Shown here: positions 44,775 to 53,492 of the stretch, piece after piece
Position numbering within the stretch: position 1 is the first letter of the stretch
Layout of the letters: each line of letters opens with the position of its first letter
Assembly (NCBI RefSeq): GCF_039544265.1
Contig: NZ_BAABLI010000017.1
Location: 124,001-188,000, forward strand
From: Corallincola platygyrae
GTDB taxonomy: Bacteria; Pseudomonadota; Gammaproteobacteria; Enterobacterales; Neiellaceae
Reading direction: 5' to 3'
DNA length: 64,000 nt
The notes under the pieces: generated by a model
The model's database searches: none
Seen by the model: the letters and a program-made list of their open reading frames with translations, nothing else
What the model was told of the DNA's origin: nothing
Program-made: the position numbers and the translations under genes

Positions 44775-46098
44775 CCTTGGCACCAACAATCTTTAAAGAG
44801 GGCTCCTCTTCTTTCGGCAGACTGTCCAGATCTATCTGTTTTTTGGCAGCTACGCCCAACTCCCGCATCGACTCTGCCTGACTAATCAGGTTGCCACGCC
44901 CGGTCGCCAGCCGCTTCATTGCAGTTTGATAGCTGTTGTGGGACTGCTCCAGGGATTTTCCAACTTTGTTGAGTTCATCCACAAATAAGCGCAGCTTGTC
45001 ATACATAGCCGCTGCTTTGTCGGCAATATTCTGCGCATTCTGGTTCTGATACTCGTAACGCCAGATGTTATGCACCGTTCTCAGTGCAACTAACAGATTG
45101 GTCGGACTAACCAACATAATGTTGTTATCCAGCGCCAACTTAACCAAATCAGGCTGGTGATCAAGCGCCGCCAGGAAGGCAGCTTCGATAGGGATAAACA
45201 TCAATACATAATCCAGGCTGTTGATGCCGGGGAGCTTATGGTAATCCTTGGCGCCCAATCCCTTAATATGATTTCGAATTGACTGAACGTGTGCCGACAA
45301 CGCGGTTTCACGGGCGGCATTGTCATCACTATTAAAGTACTGTTCGTATGCCGTCAGCGATACCTTTGAATCGATGACGATTTGCTTGTTTTCGGGTAAC
45401 TGAACAATCACATCGGGGCGGTATCGTTTACCCGAGTCCGTCGTTTGACTGACTTCCGTCTCATACTCATGCCCTTCACGGAGCCCAGACTCTTCCAGAA
45501 CCCGCCCTAAGACAACTTCTCCCCAATTCCCTTGCTGTTTGCTATCCCCTTTTAATGCTTTGGTCAGATTCAGTGCATCTTCGCTCATCCGTTCGTTGAG
45601 CTTTTTTAAAGAGAGGATCTCGGATTTCAGGGTATGGCGCTCTTTCGCTTCTGTCTCGTATGCCTGTTGCACCTGCTTTTGAAATGCGCCTAGTTGCTGA
45701 GTCAGTGGGGCAAATGTGGCATTGAGCTTTTGTTGACTCTGTTGTTCAAATTGCTGTGACTTGGCATCAAAAATACGATTTGCCAGGTTTTCAAATTGCA
45801 CCTGAAGACGTTGTTCTGATTTCTCAAGCAACACCAACTTTTCCGATGCAGCCTCATGTTGCGCCTGATAACGAGCTTCAACCTCAGTTTTTTCCAACTG
45901 CAATTGCTGCGTTTTTTCCTGCAATAAACGGTATTCGGCCTGAAGGTCAGCTAGCTCATCTTGCCTGCCCACCAGTTGCTGCTCAGTTTCACTCTTCTGA
46001 CTACGCAACAGAGAGGATCGATAAGCTAACGCTGAAGTGGCAATCAACAACAGCAGGGATAGTGAAGCAAGAATGATTATCAGCAGCTGCGGATCCAA
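44755..46098 (-). CDS. rmuC: DNA recombination protein RmuC
   Basis: RmuC limits inversion at short inverted repeats. The chosen TTG start at 46098 (GGAG nine bases upstream) gives 447 residues beginning just before a membrane helix (about 5-25), as in E. coli RmuC. A long coiled coil follows (about 30-190). The nuclease-like domain has YRPDVIVQLPENKQIVIDSKVSL and FIPIEAAFLAAL. The frame stays open upstream through the tRNA-Pro gene, and that part cannot be protein. An ATG at 46194 has no ribosome site. Confidence 0.9.
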   Translation of the reverse strand: MDPQLLIIILASLSLLLLIATSALAYRSSLLRSQKSETEQQLVGRQDELADLQAEYRLLQEKTQQLQLEKTEVEARYQAQHEAASEKLVLLEKSEQRLQVQFENLANRIFDAKSQQFEQQSQQKLNATFAPLTQQLGAFQKQVQQAYETEAKERHTLKSEILSLKKLNERMSEDALNLTKALKGDSKQQGNWGEVVLGRVLEESGLREGHEYETEVSQTTDSGKRYRPDVIVQLPENKQIVIDSKVSLTAYEQYFNSDDNAARETALSAHVQSIRNHIKGLGAKDYHKLPGINSLDYVLMFIPIEAAFLAALDHQPDLVKLALDNNIMLVSPTNLLVALRTVHNIWRYEYQNQNAQNIADKAAAMYDKLRLFVDELNKVGKSLEQSHNSYQTAMKRLATGRGNLISQAESMRELGVAAKKQIDLDSLPKEEEPSLKIVGAKDESSDA

Positions 46099-46211
46099 CA
46101 GAAAACACTCCAAATTCAGACGGGTATCAGCTAGAGCATAACGCTGGTGCGGAGCGAGCCGCAAGAAAAGGGGAAAGACACTCAGTAAAAACATCGGGGC
46201 TGAAACGACAA

Positions 46212-46235
46212 AGCCCCCGGCTTTTGCCGAGGGCT
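46212..46235 (-). terminator. Terminator of the tRNA operon
   Basis: A 10-bp stem with one mismatch and a 4-nt loop, 9 bp past the tRNA-Pro gene. It is followed by TTGTCGTTT on the minus strand, so the T-tract is weak. Confidence 0.6.
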
Positions 46236-46244
46236 CTGAAGAAA

Positions 46245-46321
46245 TGGTCGGCGATGCAGGATTTGAACCTGCGACCCCTTGGACCCAAACCAAGTGCGCT
46301 ACCAAACTGCGCTAATCGCCG
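46245..46321 (-). tRNA. tRNA-Pro (UGG)
   Basis: 77 nt with encoded CCA. CGGCGAT pairs with ATCGCCG in the acceptor; the anticodon loop is TTTGGGT (anticodon TGG); the T-loop is GTTCAAATC. Very close to E. coli proM. Confidence 0.97.
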
Positions 46322-46331
46322 ACACTAAAAC

Positions 46332-46408
46332 TGGGGTGGCTGATGGGGCTCGAACCCACGACCACCGGAATCACAATCCAGGGCTCTACCAACTGAGCTA
46401 CAGCCACC
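46332..46408 (-). tRNA. tRNA-His (GUG)
   Basis: 77 nt, encoded CCA. GGTGGCT acceptor including the extra 5' G typical of tRNA-His, with anticodon GTG in ATTGTGAT. Matches E. coli hisR closely. Confidence 0.97.
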
Positions 46409-46441
46409 AGTACTACTTTTTGCTGAATTCTTGCGTTGCCT

Positions 46442-46518
<77 letters not shown>

Positions 46519-46541
46519 TCACCTGCCTTCAGCGGGTGCGC

Positions 46542-46570
46542 ATAGTACAAAAGGGTTTATCGCTTGTCTA
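46542..46570 (-). promoter_or_regulatory. Sigma-70 promoter of the tRNA operon
   Basis: On the minus strand, TAGACA (-35), a 17-bp spacer and TACTAT (-10) are followed by a GC-rich discriminator (GCGC). The -10 box ends 23 bp before tRNA-Arg. The GC-rich discriminator is typical of stable RNA promoters under stringent control. Confidence 0.75.
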
Positions 46571-46743
46571 CGTTTTTTTTAAAGAATCTGAAAAACAATT
46601 GTCATTTGCTGTTTTATTGCCTGAAATTTCAGCAGTCTTAGCATTTTAGCTACCGACATTTAACGTTATAATCGCTTCAACTCGGTGTCTGGTATGCTTA
46701 CTTAAAAGGCACCACTTAAAACAAATAGAGAGAGAAGATCCCG

Positions 46744-47160
46744 ATGGCAACCCCTTTGCAGCAGCTGCTGATCGCTGGCCTGGCCGGCATGGTCCTGGCT
46801 ACCCCTTTGGCCGCAAAAGAACCTACCAATGATGAGATCCAGTCACGTATTAAGCCTGTGGGTGAACTCTATATTGAGGGTGATGCTCCTGCTGTTGCGG
46901 CCGCTGCTGAACCTGCTGGCCCTCGCTCAGGCGCCGATATATATCAGGCAGCCTGTTTTGCCTGCCACGGTACTGGCGCATTGAACGCACCTAAGAAAGA
47001 CGATGCTAACGCTTGGGCCCCTCGCCTAGCCCAAGGCATGGACGTGGTCCTGAAGCACGCGATTGATGGCTTCAACGCCATGCCACCTCGTGGAACATGT
47101 GCAGACTGCTCAGACGAAGATATCCAGGCAGCCATCGATTACATGGTTGAAGGCATCTAA
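46744..47160 (+). CDS. Cytochrome c5
   Basis: A 138-residue periplasmic monohaem cytochrome that carries electrons to terminal oxidases. It has a signal peptide (to about 24), then an Ala-rich linker. The haem site is C71-F-A-C74-H75. The axial Met is M113 in NAMPPRG. A second cysteine pair, C119/C122 in GTCADC, makes the disulphide typical of c5-type cytochromes. The gene diverges from the tRNA operon. Confidence 0.95.
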   Translation: MATPLQQLLIAGLAGMVLATPLAAKEPTNDEIQSRIKPVGELYIEGDAPAVAAAAEPAGPRSGADIYQAACFACHGTGALNAPKKDDANAWAPRLAQGMDVVLKHAIDGFNAMPPRGTCADCSDEDIQAAIDYMVEGI

Positions 47161-47181
47161 GCCTAATTCAACCCTGATTCT

Positions 47182-47207
47182 AAAAACCGCCATCCGGCGG
47201 TTTTTTT
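47182..47207 (+). terminator. Intrinsic terminator of the cytochrome c5 gene
   Basis: AAAAACCGCC pairs with GGCGGTTTTT around ATCC and runs into seven T residues. Confidence 0.92.
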
Positions 47208-47208
47208 A

Positions 47209-47345
47209 TATACATGGATGTATGGTATGTCGCGGGCACATGGACGTGCAGGAGCGACGATATACATGGACGAACGGTATGTCGCGAGTGCATGGTACCC
47301 AAAACACTTTGTGGGGCATGCTAATGCACTGGAGCGGCGATACCC
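47209..47345. repeat. Degenerate tandem repeat, REP-like
   Basis: A 52-bp unit starting TATACATGGA at 47209 recurs in degenerate form at 47261: TATACATGG, then GGTATGTCGCG and CATGG in the same order. The unit end GTGCAGGAGCGACGATA echoes at 47326-47341 as TGCACTGGAGCGGCGATA. This looks like an eroded repeat array directly after a terminator, a common place for dispersed intergenic repeats. It keeps small frames open on both strands, but they have no protein-like character. Confidence 0.6.
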
Positions 47346-47682
47346 AAAGGGCACTCTGTGTTCAGGACGAACGGTCGAAAACTGTTCCTTACTATATCGA
47401 CATTCCCGACATCCTTGGCGGTCATATATTGCGGGGCTGATTCAAATGGAAAAGCTCGGAAAAAAGACGACGCTTTGCCGCTGCCTCTCTAGAGAATTTA
47501 CCCATTTTGTAACCCAGCGCACACTCGCAATGTGTGCCATGTCTAAGTTCAGATCTTCCTCATGATCGGCTCGAAAAACCACTGCTAGGCTTAAAATCCG
47601 GTCGATTTTTGACCCGATTCCGGATCCGCTTCGTAAGCAATATCGCTGAACTACGAATTAGATCCGTAGAGGTAACAGAACC
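47346..47682. other. Intergenic region upstream of the GGDEF-EAL gene
   Basis: About 340 bp without a convincing gene. Short frames exist but lack ribosome sites and family features. The region should hold the promoter of the GGDEF-EAL gene; no element is clear enough to name. Confidence 0.5.
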
Positions 47683-49584
47683 ATGAGTATGCATCACCGT
47701 CACCAGCAAAGATTGTTGCGCCTTTATCGTGGTCAGCAACAGCGCCACAACCGTCTTCTTGCACAACTGTGCAAATACACTCAGGACGGCAACATGGAAC
47801 AGCTATATTGCCTGTTTCACGAGTATGTGAGCAGCTTATTGCCGTGTGAAAATATTTATATTGCGTTGAAAGCTTCGCAAAAATCAGCGCTAAAAATCGT
47901 CTATGCGGTTGACGGTAAAGACCAGCTGAGCATGCTTTCTCTCAGCCAGGAACAACTCATGGCCGGGCTAACCGGCATGGTGATGCAAACCAATGAACCA
48001 CTGCTCTGCGGCCCGGAACAGTTCGCTCAGATAGAATCGCTCGGTCTGGCAACCCAAGTCGGCAAACTTGCCCATAGCTGGCTGGGTGCACCCATTCAAA
48101 TAGAAGGTGAGGCAGTCGGAGTGGTGGCCGTACAGTCATATAAAGGCCAGAAGGCTCACAAGCAATCCAACATAGCCCTGTTAACCTCCGCAGTCCATCT
48201 GCTTAGTTCAGAATTAGCCCGCTCTGGTAGGATTTCTGTTCACAATAAAATCGAGGCAACAGATAAGAACCAAATCTCGACCTTGCTGTATCAGGCCAGG
48301 CATGACCCGCTGACCGGTCTGCCCAACCGGCAAATGCTGTTGGAGAGATTGGAACAGGCGATCGCCCATCACAAGCGCCATACCGATCATCAGTTCGCGC
48401 TACTGTTCGTAGATCTCGACCGTTTCAAGCGAATCAATGATTCCCTCGGTCATATGGCAGGTGATCAGGTACTGATTGAAGCAGGGGAGAGACTCGTTAA
48501 TTGCATTCGCCGAAACGATCTACTCGCCAGGCTTGGCGGTGATGAGTTTGTTATCTTGCTGGACACGTTGAATCACAAGCAGGCGGCAGAAGAGATCGCG
48601 CAGCGCACGCTACAGGCGATAAGCGAACCTTTCAATGTTGAGGGATGCAGTTTTCAAATTGGCTGCAGCATCGGATTAGCCTATTGTCATAGTGGCTACC
48701 ACCACCCAGAAGAGCTATTGCGTGACGCCGATACCGCGATGTACCAGGCAAAAACGGCTGGCCGGGAGTGCTACATCACTTTTGATGCCAGCATGCGCCA
48801 GGCGCATGACCAAGCCTTCGCCATGGAGCAAGCTATCCGACAGGGCTTGAAACACGGCCAGTTCATTCCCCATTTTCAACCAATCATCGATCTGAAAAGC
48901 AATAAGATTGTTGGGCTTGAAGCGCTGCTACGCTGGCACCACCCAAGTGAAGGGATCAAACATCCCAAGGCGTTTTTGGTCACAGCGACAGACAGCGGAC
49001 TGATTGTTGCGATTGACCGCATGATGCTCACCGAGGTGTGTTATCAACTGGCAGCACTGCCCCCAGAGCAAGCACCGATGATGGCGGTTAACCTCAGCCA
49101 TAGACACCTGCTTCATCCCGCACATGTGCAATCGCTGTTGAGTATTATTGATAACAGTGGCGTAGAGAAGAGCAAGTTGCTGCTGGAGTTTGCCGAAGCA
49201 GACTGTGTGCAGATGAAACAAACCGCTATCGACAGTTTGGCAACGCTAAAACAGGCAGGCGTGCACCTGGCCATCGATCAGTTTGGTAGTGGTCAGGCAT
49301 CTCTGCAGTTACTGCAGCAGTGTCCGGTGGACTTTATCAAGTTGGATCAGCAGTTTGTCAGCCAGCTGTCAGAAGGCAAACGCCAACAGGCGCTGTTTAG
49401 AGCGCTGCTGGATCTTAGCCAGCAGATGGGATGTGAATTGGTTGCAGAGGGTATTGAAGATGCCCAGCAGCAAAAGCAACTGACCGCCATGGGTTGTCGT
49501 TATGGCCAGGGCTTCTGGCTGGCTAAGCCTGAAGCCCATCTGGCTAAGATGTTTGCTGTTGATAACGTTGCGCACTCAAAGTGA
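47683..49584 (+). CDS. GAF-GGDEF-EAL protein with altered EAL site
   Basis: A 633-residue cytoplasmic c-di-GMP protein. The N-terminal 190 residues form a GAF-like domain. The GGDEF domain (about 205-370) has the active motif RLGGDEF and the inhibitory site RRND. The EAL domain (about 385-625) keeps EALLRW, the Asn of MAVNLS, the Glu of LEFAEAD, KLDQQF and VAEGIED. However, the canonical DDFGTG is DQFGSG, so one metal-binding Asp is replaced by Gln. It is likely a cyclase with weak or no phosphodiesterase activity (inference). AGAGGT precedes the ATG. Confidence 0.93.
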   Translation: MSMHHRHQQRLLRLYRGQQQRHNRLLAQLCKYTQDGNMEQLYCLFHEYVSSLLPCENIYIALKASQKSALKIVYAVDGKDQLSMLSLSQEQLMAGLTGMVMQTNEPLLCGPEQFAQIESLGLATQVGKLAHSWLGAPIQIEGEAVGVVAVQSYKGQKAHKQSNIALLTSAVHLLSSELARSGRISVHNKIEATDKNQISTLLYQARHDPLTGLPNRQMLLERLEQAIAHHKRHTDHQFALLFVDLDRFKRINDSLGHMAGDQVLIEAGERLVNCIRRNDLLARLGGDEFVILLDTLNHKQAAEEIAQRTLQAISEPFNVEGCSFQIGCSIGLAYCHSGYHHPEELLRDADTAMYQAKTAGRECYITFDASMRQAHDQAFAMEQAIRQGLKHGQFIPHFQPIIDLKSNKIVGLEALLRWHHPSEGIKHPKAFLVTATDSGLIVAIDRMMLTEVCYQLAALPPEQAPMMAVNLSHRHLLHPAHVQSLLSIIDNSGVEKSKLLLEFAEADCVQMKQTAIDSLATLKQAGVHLAIDQFGSGQASLQLLQQCPVDFIKLDQQFVSQLSEGKRQQALFRALLDLSQQMGCELVAEGIEDAQQQKQLTAMGCRYGQGFWLAKPEAHLAKMFAVDNVAHSK

Positions 49585-49606
49585 CCAAGACGTTTTCAGG
49601 CAAATA

Positions 49607-51619
49607 TTAAGACTTGTTCAGCATCGCCTTCATCGCTGCCAGGTGAGCCAGCCCGGTTTTCTGCTGCTCCTCTTTAGATTTAGGCGTGGCACCTTCCCAG
49701 ATCAGGTCATCCTGCGGCAATTCGTGCAGGAAGCGGCTGGGCTCGGGGCGATAAGTTTCACCAAACTGGCGGCGCTCTCGGCAAACAATAAACACCAGCT
49801 CCTGCTGAGCGCGGGTGATCCCCACATAAGCCAAACGACGCTCTTCATCGACATTATCTTCATCGATACTGCTCTGGTGAGGTAGCAGGCCCTCTTCCAT
49901 ACCAATCATGTAGACGTAAGGGAACTCGAGACCTTTAGACGAGTGCAATGTCATCAGCTGGACCTGGTCAGCGTCATCTTCCCCTTCGTTGCGCTCCATC
50001 ATATCGCGCAGAGTCAAACGCGTGACGACTTCAGGCAGTGTCATCGGTTCATCCAGATCATCACCCTCAAGCATGCCAGTGATCCAGCGATACAGCTCTG
50101 AAACGTTTTTCATCCGCATCTCAGCGGCTTTAGGACTGGGCGAGGTATCGTACAACCACTCTTCGTAGTTAATATCCCGTACCAACTGACGCACCGCTTC
50201 AATGGTCTCACCGCGCTGAGCAAAATCCGCCAGCTCTACCATCCAACGGGTAAAGCGCTGCAAAGCCGCCAACCCTCGACCGGTCAGATGCTGCTCCAGG
50301 CCCAATTCAAAACTGGCAGCAAACAGGCTGATACCGCGCATATTGGCGTAGTTACCCAGCTTCTCCAACGTGGCCGGACCGATCTCCCGCTTTGGCACAT
50401 TGACGATACGCAGAAACGCATTGTCATCATCATGGTTCACCAACAAACGCAGGTAACTCATGATGTCCTTAATCTCTGCCCGGGAGAAAAAGCTAGTGCC
50501 CCCGGATATCTTGTAAGGAATGCGGTTGGTCATCAGCGACCGCTCAATTAAACGGGACTGGTGGTTACCGCGATACAGGATGGAGTAATCCTTGTAGTTG
50601 GTGCGGTTCATAAACTTATGACTGAGCAGCTCTGCCACGGTGCGCTCTGCTTCATGCTCTTCATCCTTGGCATAGAGCACTTTCAAGCGTTCGCCATAGC
50701 CCAATTCACTGAACAGGCGTTTGTCGAAGATATGGTCATTGTTGGCGATCAAAATGTTGGCGGCATTTAGAATACAGCCAGTAGAACGATAGTTTTGCTC
50801 CAGTTTGATCACTTTGAGGGTAGGGAAGTCCTGCTGCAACAGGGCCAGGTTCTTGGGCTGCGCACCACGCCAGGAGTAGATCGACTGGTCATCATCACCC
50901 ACCACAGTGAATCTGGCACGCTCTCCCACCAACAGCTTCACCAGCTCATACTGGCTGGTGTTGGTATCCTGATACTCATCCACCAGCAGATAACGGATGC
51001 GGTTCTGCCAGCGCTGGCGTACCTCTTCGTTCTGCTTCAATAACAGGGTCGGCAACAAGATCAGGTCATCAAAATCGAGTGCGTTGTAAGCCGTCAAATG
51101 ACGTTGATAACGCTCATACAACATCGCCAGCTGCTGCTCACCACCACTTTGCGCTATTTGTATCGCTTGAGCAGGCATGATCAAGTCGTTCTTCCAACGG
51201 GATATCTGATTGAGCAGCAGGTTGATCATATCTTTATCACCCTGAAACTCTTTGTCGGTCAACTCACCGATCAGCGCGCGGCTATCCTGATCATCAAACA
51301 GGGTAAAACCCGCTTTCATGCCAAGAGTTTCCACTTCACGTTTAAGGATGGTCAATCCAAGCGTATGGAATGTGGAAACAATCAACCCTCGAGCTTCTTT
51401 GCGACCCAAGGTCTGACCCACACGCTCTTTCATCTCACGCGCCGCTTTGTTGGTAAATGTCACCGCCGCAATATGACGCGCTTTGTAATCACACTCCCGA
51501 ACCAAGTGGGCAATTTTCAAGGTGATTACGCGAGTTTTACCCGAGCCAGCACCCGCCAGCACCAGGCATGGGCCAGAGATATGTTTAACAGCGCTGTCTT
51601 GTGCAGGGTTTAGTTTCAT
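49607..51619 (-). CDS. rep: ATP-dependent DNA helicase Rep
   Basis: Superfamily 1A 3'-5' helicase that helps replication forks pass bound proteins. The 670 residues follow E. coli Rep (673) nearly throughout: LVLAGAGSGKTRV (Walker A), VDEYQDTN, GDDDQSIYSWRGA, LEQNYRS, LMTLHSSKGLEFP and AYVGITRAQ. It faces the GGDEF-EAL gene tail to tail across 22 bp and diverges from tetR. Confidence 0.98.
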   Translation of the reverse strand: MKLNPAQDSAVKHISGPCLVLAGAGSGKTRVITLKIAHLVRECDYKARHIAAVTFTNKAAREMKERVGQTLGRKEARGLIVSTFHTLGLTILKREVETLGMKAGFTLFDDQDSRALIGELTDKEFQGDKDMINLLLNQISRWKNDLIMPAQAIQIAQSGGEQQLAMLYERYQRHLTAYNALDFDDLILLPTLLLKQNEEVRQRWQNRIRYLLVDEYQDTNTSQYELVKLLVGERARFTVVGDDDQSIYSWRGAQPKNLALLQQDFPTLKVIKLEQNYRSTGCILNAANILIANNDHIFDKRLFSELGYGERLKVLYAKDEEHEAERTVAELLSHKFMNRTNYKDYSILYRGNHQSRLIERSLMTNRIPYKISGGTSFFSRAEIKDIMSYLRLLVNHDDDNAFLRIVNVPKREIGPATLEKLGNYANMRGISLFAASFELGLEQHLTGRGLAALQRFTRWMVELADFAQRGETIEAVRQLVRDINYEEWLYDTSPSPKAAEMRMKNVSELYRWITGMLEGDDLDEPMTLPEVVTRLTLRDMMERNEGEDDADQVQLMTLHSSKGLEFPYVYMIGMEEGLLPHQSSIDEDNVDEERRLAYVGITRAQQELVFIVCRERRQFGETYRPEPSRFLHELPQDDLIWEGATPKSKEEQQKTGLAHLAAMKAMLNKS

Positions 51620-51726
51620 CAGATCCGAACTAGGCTAAAGGGCATACAACGCGGCAATTTTACTGTAACCAGAAGCAAAGTTCAGAGAATTTCCACTCTG
51701 TCACTGGTTGTTACAAATAGAACATA

Positions 51727-51744
51727 TGAATGAACGTTCATTCA
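51727..51744. promoter_or_regulatory. Palindromic TetR-family operator
   Basis: TGAATGAACGTTCATTCA is a perfect 18-bp palindrome, 17 bp upstream of the tetR start. Self-complementary GAATGAACGTTCATTC-type sites are typical targets of TetR-family regulators. It is the likely site for autorepression of tetR and the efflux genes. Confidence 0.82.
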
Positions 51745-51761
51745 GTTACACTAGATAGGCT

Positions 51762-52328
51762 ATGACTGATAAACGCCAGAAGATCTTAGACGCTGCCAGA
51801 ACTACCTTGGCCATCAAGGGGTTCCATGGCACGACCATGAGCGATATATCACGCCAGGCAGGTGTTGCCGCCGGCACTTTGTACCTCTACTTCGAAGACA
51901 AAGACACACTGCTTGAACAAACCCTGGCCGATAATCTGGAGCAGATAGCACACGCCTGCTTCCAATCTCATGATCCTAGCCAATCCCCACACCAGCAATT
52001 TGTGCAAATCTGGACCGCCTTGGCGGCGTTTCTGATCGAACATCCACAAATGTTGCACGGCTGGGAATTGTCACGTCATGTCACGGATAAGGCTCGGCTA
52101 CATCAGTTGCAACAAAAAAAGCAGACACTGTTCATGCCGATCCGTGAACTCTTTGAGACGGGCCTCAACTCTGGTCAGTTGAAGCCTATTCCGATGGAGC
52201 TGCTGGCGGCTATTGGATTAGAGAGTTGTGCCGCACTGGTACGCCGCCATATTGACGGCCAGTTCCTATTGGATGAAAAGATGATTGCCATCGCCTCAGA
52301 GGCAAGTTGGCAAGCTATCGCAAGTTAA
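51762..52328 (+). CDS. TetR family transcriptional repressor
   Basis: A 188-residue regulator. The N-terminal helix-turn-helix (about 5-52) has ILDAARTTLAIKGFHGTTMSDIS and AGTLYLYFEDKDTLL. The C-terminal ligand-binding domain is helical and divergent. It is first in an operon with the membrane-fusion and RND genes (15 and 21 bp gaps) and lies just past the palindromic operator. It is therefore probably the local repressor, relieved by a pump substrate. The inducer is unknown. Confidence 0.93.
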   Translation: MTDKRQKILDAARTTLAIKGFHGTTMSDISRQAGVAAGTLYLYFEDKDTLLEQTLADNLEQIAHACFQSHDPSQSPHQQFVQIWTALAAFLIEHPQMLHGWELSRHVTDKARLHQLQQKKQTLFMPIRELFETGLNSGQLKPIPMELLAAIGLESCAALVRRHIDGQFLLDEKMIAIASEASWQAIAS

Positions 52329-52343
52329 CCTGAGAGAATAAAA

Positions 52344-53471
52344 GTGAAACAGCGTACGAAACGAATTGTCGTCTCCCTACTCATGCTGGTGGTTGTGGTT
52401 CTTGTATTTGGCAGTGTTATTGGATTTAACCTGTTTAAGCAGAAAATGATCAGCGAATACATGGCGAATCAGCCCGCACCAACTTTCCCCGTGACCACGG
52501 CTCAAGTGATGCCTTCAGATTGGATCCCATCGATTGAATCCATTGGTTTCATCGAACCCTATCGAGGCGTCACCATCAAGAATGAGAGCGCCGGGGTGAT
52601 TGACAGTATTTTGGTCGACTCAGGGGCCAAGGTAACAGAAGGGACATTATTGATGTCTCTGGATACCGATGTTGAACGTGCCAACCTGAAACGCTCTGAA
52701 GCCCAGTTGCCCGCGCTAAAAGCCCAGGCCAGGCGAATGCAAACCCTCTACAAGAGTGGCAGTGCATCCGAGGGGCAGCGCGATGAAGCCGTGGCGCACT
52801 ATGAAGCTCAGATCGCTGATGTTGCTTCACTCAAGGCGACCATTGCTCGCCGCGAGATCCGCGCCCCGTTTGATGGCCAAATAGGTATTCGCCAAGTGTT
52901 TCTTGGTCAGTATCTGGAAGCGGGTAGCGACGTGGTTAGGCTCGAAGACACCTCCACCATGCGTATTCGCTTTACGATCCCTCAGAATCAGTTAAGCCAG
53001 GTGCATGTGAATCAAACCATCGAAGTCTCAGTGGATGCTTATCCACAGACAACATTCCGCGGCAAAATCACCACCATTGAGCCGGCGGTTAATTTCCAAA
53101 GCGGCGTGGTGCAGATCCAGGCCGATGTACCAAATGAAAACGGTGTATTGCGCTCAGGTATGTTCGCTCGCGTTAACGTGATCCTGCCGACACTGAAACA
53201 GCAGTTAGTGGTGCCTCAAACCGCCATCAACTTCACTCTGTACGGCGAAACCATCTATGTGGCAACCAAGAAAGAGGGGAGTGATCAGCTGATCGCAGAG
53301 CAGCGCACAATTCATGTCGAAGAACGTCGCAGCGATGTGGCACGCATCACCGGACTGCAGCCAGGGGAGACTATCGTGACCTCGGGCCAGGTTAGACTCT
53401 CTAATGGTAGTCAGATCCGTGTAGTAGAGAGTGATGCCCTCAATACCCCGGCGGAGATCCCTGCGCTTTAG
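52344..53471 (+). CDS. RND efflux membrane-fusion protein
   Basis: Periplasmic adaptor that links the RND pump to an outer-membrane channel. The 375 residues begin at GTG (GAGAG upstream). An N-terminal membrane anchor (about 8-30) has no lipobox. Lipoyl half-motifs GVIDSILVDSGAKVTEG and IRAPFDGQIG flank a short helical hairpin; the beta-barrel and membrane-proximal domains follow (SGMFARVNVILP). No outer-membrane factor gene is in the operon, so a TolC-like channel elsewhere is likely. Confidence 0.93.
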   Translation: MKQRTKRIVVSLLMLVVVVLVFGSVIGFNLFKQKMISEYMANQPAPTFPVTTAQVMPSDWIPSIESIGFIEPYRGVTIKNESAGVIDSILVDSGAKVTEGTLLMSLDTDVERANLKRSEAQLPALKAQARRMQTLYKSGSASEGQRDEAVAHYEAQIADVASLKATIARREIRAPFDGQIGIRQVFLGQYLEAGSDVVRLEDTSTMRIRFTIPQNQLSQVHVNQTIEVSVDAYPQTTFRGKITTIEPAVNFQSGVVQIQADVPNENGVLRSGMFARVNVILPTLKQQLVVPQTAINFTLYGETIYVATKKEGSDQLIAEQRTIHVEERRSDVARITGLQPGETIVTSGQVRLSNGSQIRVVESDALNTPAEIPAL

Positions 53472-53492
53472 CGCTGGTGAAGGAGCAATCTG

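Noticed and set aside
46099..46305. N-terminal extension of the rmuC frame
   Set aside because: The frame stays open through the same-strand tRNA-Pro gene, giving a false peptide. The ribosome site and membrane helix place the real start at 46098.
47063..47565. Several overlapping frames of 60-125 codons
   Set aside because: They follow the repeat array and terminator, lack ribosome sites and have no protein-like composition.
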